DNA of 11,841 nucleotides from Jimgerdemannia flammicorona. Taxonomy: Eukaryota > Mucoromycota > Endogonomycetes > Endogonales > Endogonaceae. The stretch lies in assembly GCA_003990745.1 (NCBI GenBank), contig RBNI01006017.1, forward strand, positions 1-11,841. The letters run 5' to 3'. The notes under the pieces were generated by a model. That model saw only the letters and a list, made by a program, of their open reading frames with translations. It ran no database searches and was not told where the DNA came from. Made by a program: the position numbers and the translations under genes. The stretch's first letter is position 1, and every line of letters begins with the position of its first letter. Below are positions 8,088-11,841 of the stretch, one piece after another.

Positions 8088-8121
8088 ATGTAGAGATATC
8101 GACACTCTCAAATAATTTGCT

Positions 8122-11100
8122 ATGAATAGTACAACCAACATTTTTTCTTTGAATGTCAATGGGCTTAGAGGGACTGGGAGGCGATGTATGATTTTTGGAT
8201 GGCTGAAGAAACTGGAGGCAGATCTCTTCTTACTTCAAGATATACGGTGTGAGGGGGAGGAAGATGGACTGGAATGGACAAGAGAGTGGGGTGGAGAGGC
8301 AGTTTGGCAGGGTAAAGTGGGAATCCTGGTTAGAAAGGGGAAAGGAGACATTGTGGACATTGGACATTGGGGTAGTAGATTAGTGTGGGGGACATGGCGG
8401 AGGCCTGGATGGAACTCAATTGTAGTGGGATCTTGTTACTGCCCAGCTGAGAGGGGGACCTAAGTGGTGTGGATTGGAGATCTGCGGGATTCTGGGCTCT
8501 TGGTTGAGGCTGGGGTGGATTGTCTGGGGGGTGATTTTAATATGATACAGGAGAGTAGACTGGACAGAACTGATGGGGGACAGGGTATGGCAGGAAGGAG
8601 TGGGGGATTGGAGGACTGGGAAGAGGTGGAAAGACTCAGCTCACTGGTGGACACTATGCGACTTCAGGATGGGGATCGACGGCTATATACTCACTGGGTG
8701 AGAGGCCTTGGCACTAGGATTGATTGGGTTCTGACTGCTGAGTGTTGGGGCAATACAGTTTGGGAGATGATGGAGGTCGAGTGGTGCTCTTGGTCAGATC
8801 ACTGGGGTATTTGGGGAGGTGGGAGGTTTGGAGGGAGTGGAGAGGGGCCAGGACATTGGCATCTGAACTCTTCGCTGCTGGATGAGATGGACCTGTGGAA
8901 TGCATGGGTGGTGGAGGTACATTCCAAGGTTATTGATTGGAGGCAAGCTGGGATGAGGATTGGAGATAGGTGGCGAAGACTGAAATCCGAAGCTCAGAGG
9001 TACTGGGGGGAAGTGGGGAAGGAGTGGGGTGCTCAGCGGAGGAGACAAGTCCGGTGGGCTTCTAGGAGACTAGAAAGACTACTTCTGAATTGGGCTGGGC
9101 TTCTGGAGGAGGAGGAGGTGCTGGATTGGAAGGCTAAGCGTGCTAAGCTGGAAGTGGCAGAACTGCAGGATTTGATGAGGAAGGAGGAAGCAGTGCAGGC
9201 TCAGGCTATGGCGGTGAGGCTACAGTGGCAGGGATTGAAAGAAGGCGAAAGGCCCACAAGGTTTTTGTCCCATCTCCTCCATACTAGGGGAGCAAGATAC
9301 TGGTGGGAAGGAGTCCTTAATGATGAGGGAGAGATGGTATTAGGTGTGCAGGGGATCCTTGATCAGTTGAGCACTCGCTGGAGTAACCTCTGGAGTGAAG
9401 AGGAGGGAGGGGAGGTGGTACAGGACATTGAGAGACATCTGGAAGAGTGGCACCCAAATCCTGTAGCAGGGTTGGGGGATCTTGGCCAACCAGTTTTGGG
9501 AGAGGAGATCCTTCGAGTTCTGGTGTCAACGACTCTGTGAATGGTGCCTGGGGAGGATGGTTTGCCTTGAGACTTTTGGAAATGTATGGCATCCATAGAG
9601 GAGGCTCTGGAGGAGATGTCGCTGATGTGTGATACTGTCATCAGTACTGGGGAGTGGATTGGAGGGCAGCAGTTGGGGCTGGTATCCCTGCTGTACAAGG
9701 ACAAAGGGTGTAAGGAGGACTGGAAGAATTGGAGGCCAATTATGTTACTGGATATGGACCGCAAGCTGGTCACTAAAATCCTGGTGGTGAGGCTACAGGG
9801 TGTGGCCCAACAGGTGCTGGGGAAGGAGCAGCGAGGCTTTGTTGGGGGCTGGCTGATCTGAGATGGCACAGCATGGGTTCACAGTATCATTGAAGGTGCT
9901 AGGGCTGCAGGGGTGGATGGCTGCTTGGTCTTCCTGGACCAGGAGAAGGCCTATGATAGGGTTCGGAGAGTGTGGCTGGAGAAAGTACTGGAGTGCATTG
10001 GAGTACCAGTGGGCATGTGTCGGTTGCTTATTGGACTACTGGAAGGGAGTAGGGCTGCAATTCTGGCAAATGGATACAGGGGGGCCTCTTTCCCCTTGGG
10101 GAGGGGAGTGCCGCAGGGGGATCCACTGTCACCTATTCTTTATGCCTTCACTTTGAAGTCATTGTTGGATCGGATCTGGCACAGAGTTGGTGGACTAAAT
10201 ATCCTGGGTGTCAATTGGAAGGTGGGGGCCTTTGCAGATGATATAGTGGTTGGGTTGGGTTCGGTGGCTGATGTGGCTATGCTCAAGGAGACAGTTGAGT
10301 GGTATGAGAGGTGTTCGGGAGTGAAACTCAACTGGCACAAGTGTGAGACAATGGTCCTTGGGGAAGGAGTCATAGGGGGGGACGTCATTGGAACAATTGT
10401 CCTAGCTGGAGGAGTGGTACGGTACTTGGGTATCTACTTCTCGGTGTATGGCTCTTTACTTCCCAAGGAGTGGTGGGAGTGTAAGCTGGTAGAATGGGGG
10501 AAAGTACTGATGAGTTGGGGTGGTAGACAGGTGTCGCTGGCGGGGAGGGTAACTGTTCTGAATGTGTATTGGATGCCAAAGCTTTGGTATCTGGGCTACC
10601 ATTTGGACTTCCCTAAGTGGGTGGTTAAAAAGCTTCTCAAGATGGCCTGCTCTTGGCTCTGGGCTGGACGCAGGAGTCAGATTGGTTGGGAGGTGCTAGC
10701 ACTTCCTGTGGATCATGGAGGACTTGGCCTGGTGGACTTTTCCAAGAGGCTACTCTGCTTGAGGGCGTGGTAGATGAAGAGGGCCAGTGAGTTGAGAGGA
10801 GGAGAATGGGTGCCACTTATGCAGCATTTGTGGGAGGCGAGGGTGTCACCATGGGGTGGCTCAGGTGATCTACTGTCCTTGGTGGCCTTGGATGGTAGCC
10901 AGAGGATGCGGTACAAAGGATTCTGGTAGGGAGTGGTAGATGGAGCCCATCGCATTGGGATCTGCTGGCAAGGTACTGAAGGGGATGAGAACTGGGGTTC
11001 GGAGATGTGGAGGTGGGACAGGCTCTTGTTGAGAGGGAATCTGATCGAGGACTTCCACTTAGAGGAGGGCATGGAGTGCCTTAGGGGTCTGGGACAGGAC

Positions 11101-11775
11101 CTTTGGCTGGAGACCTGGCAAGGGGCTGGGATTGGGGAGGGATGGGACTGGGCAGGCGTCTGGTCTTGGATCAAGGTTGTGTCAAGGTGGCTCCCACCAA
11201 AACTCTGGGTAGCATAGTGGAGGCTGTTGTGGCGAAATGTGATGCTAAACTTTAGGGCTGGTCATCTGGTAGATGGCGGGATCTTTGATTGTGAGGAGTG
11301 TCATAATGTAGGGCAGGAGGATGGGGTGGTGCAGACTCCTGAACATTGGCTGGGGGAGTGCAAGAGTATGGAGAATTTTTGGAAGGTAGTTGGGGAGAGA
11401 TTGGGAGTGCCGGCGCCTGACCCTGAGGTGGGTGGGCAGTGGGCAGCACTGCAGTCAAGGCTGGTGGGGGGGGTGGGGAATGAGTGGCTGACAGTTGGTT
11501 GAGCCATTGCAATATGGGTGGGGCTCGCAGAACACTGGCGGAGCGTCTTTAAGGAGGGCCCTCAGAGGCCTGTGAGACTGAGGGTAGTGAGGTGGGAGGA
11601 GCTGATGCTCAAGCTCTTCAAGGCATGGTGGATTGGTTGGGGCTCCAAGGGGGGGAGACGTAAGGGACTAATAAGGAGGATTGTATAGAAGAGTGGTGGT
11701 AGAGTTGTGGTGAAGGTGGATGGGGTGTTATTGGTAGAACATAGAGAGGGGGGGGGTCCCTGTGGGATAGGTTGA
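8122..11775 (+). pseudogene. LINE ORF2: endonuclease, reverse transcriptase, zinc-finger tail (broken by nine stops)
   Basis: This enzyme nicks chromosomal DNA and reverse-transcribes element RNA at the nick. One frame of about 1,217 codons runs from ATG 8122 to TGA 11773-11775 without a frameshift. Stops are TAA 8461, TGA 9538, TGA 9568, TGA 9859, TAG 10771, TAG 10927, TAG 11215, TGA 11500 and TAG 11686; the true end may be 11686. Endonuclease (residues 1-230): SLNVNGLR, LLQDIRC, GGDFN (136-140), RIDWVL (199-204), SDH (225-227). RT: RPIMLLDMDRKL; motif A LDQEKAYDRV (first Asp 606); PQGDP from 664; FADD with D706 and D707. The tail has C1057-x2-C1060, H1075 and C1080 (CEEC, EHWLGEC), the usual LINE C-terminal zinc motif. 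All RT catalytic Asp residues are present. The protein is notably Trp-rich. Confidence 0.93.
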
Positions 11776-11841
11776 AGGCATAGGCTGTATCAATATTACT
11801 ATAGATATTGGTTATTAAAGGAAGTCCAAGTGACTATAAAA
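11776..11841 (+). other. Probable LINE 3' UTR (partial)
   Basis: These 66 bp follow the last in-frame stop and are A/T-richer than the ORFs. They hold ATTAAA-like sequence but no clear tail or target-site duplication before the window ends. Confidence 0.45.

Larger units (their letters stand above)
6173..11841 (+). mobile_element. Nearly full-length non-LTR (LINE) retrotransposon with ORF1 and ORF2
   Basis: ORF1 (6173-8087) and ORF2 (8122 to about 11775), separated by 34 bp, give the standard two-ORF LINE layout with an N-terminal endonuclease in ORF2, as in L1-like and Tad-like groups. I see no RNase H domain. The 5' UTR may extend left into 5649-6172. The 3' UTR and tail probably run to or past the window end; no poly(A) tail is seen before 11841. 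Multiple stops make it inactive. The coding strand is strikingly G-rich and C-poor. Confidence 0.9.

Noticed and set aside
9363..9869. Minus-strand open frame of 168 codons
   Set aside because: It is antisense to LINE ORF2. The Ser/Pro-rich, low-complexity product is what a G-rich coding strand gives when read backwards.
10713..11174. Minus-strand open frame of 153 codons
   Set aside because: It is antisense to the RT tail of ORF2, with proline/serine-rich text and no motif.
3136..11775. A non-standard genetic code with UAG/UGA as Trp
   Set aside because: Stops also face Arg, Cys and Lys, TAA occurs, and frames still end in stop codons at the expected protein ends. Mutational decay explains all of it.
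1..11841. CRISPR array, bacterial operon, rRNA or other RNA genes
   Set aside because: There are no regularly spaced short repeats, no ribosome-binding-site pattern and no rRNA-like sequence; all recognisable content is eukaryotic retroelement.

Overview
The window is transposable-element DNA of a eukaryote, most likely a filamentous fungus. It holds a chromodomain-bearing Ty3/gypsy element, two copies of one non-LTR (LINE) element, TATA boxes, AATAAA signals, and no bacterial-type gene arrangement. No host gene, rRNA, tRNA or CRISPR array was found. The host group is inferred from element types only; no species can be named.

Layout, left to right. (1) 1-945: the 3' end of a Ty3/gypsy pol gene (integrase core, GPY/F module, chromodomain) with one in-frame stop. 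(2) 1093-3135: a long LTR of about 2.04 kb, placed after a polypurine tract and bounded by TGTAAG...CTTACA. Its U3 part carries its own TATA box and a 365-codon broken reading frame (1349-2446). Enhancer-like repeats, a second TATA box and AATAAA follow. (3) 3136-4916: a minus-strand fragment of the LINE ORF2 (reverse transcriptase to zinc-finger tail), cut at both ends exactly by LTR ends. (4) 4917-5648: an inverted, 5'-truncated, decayed copy of the same LTR. (5) 5649-6172: about 520 bp without a gene, with a possible tRNA-derived SINE-like piece. (6) 6173-11841: a nearly full-length LINE on the plus strand, with ORF1 (RGG-rich start, RRM-like segment, coiled coil) and ORF2 (endonuclease, reverse transcriptase, zinc finger).

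The parts form a nested element graveyard. Two LTR elements lie in opposite orientation with their 3' ends facing each other across a trapped LINE fragment. Their promoters point at each other, and the LTR parts form an inverted repeat of about 735 bp. All the element genes are broken, almost only by stop codons; I find one frameshift. The two LINE copies align over 1,779 nt (593 codons) with no net indel. They carry 18 stops between them, none shared, and 10 of the 18 face an intact TGG (Trp) codon in the other copy. The two LTR copies differ largely by transitions at CpG. This points to mutation driven by cytosine methylation or an RIP-like process.
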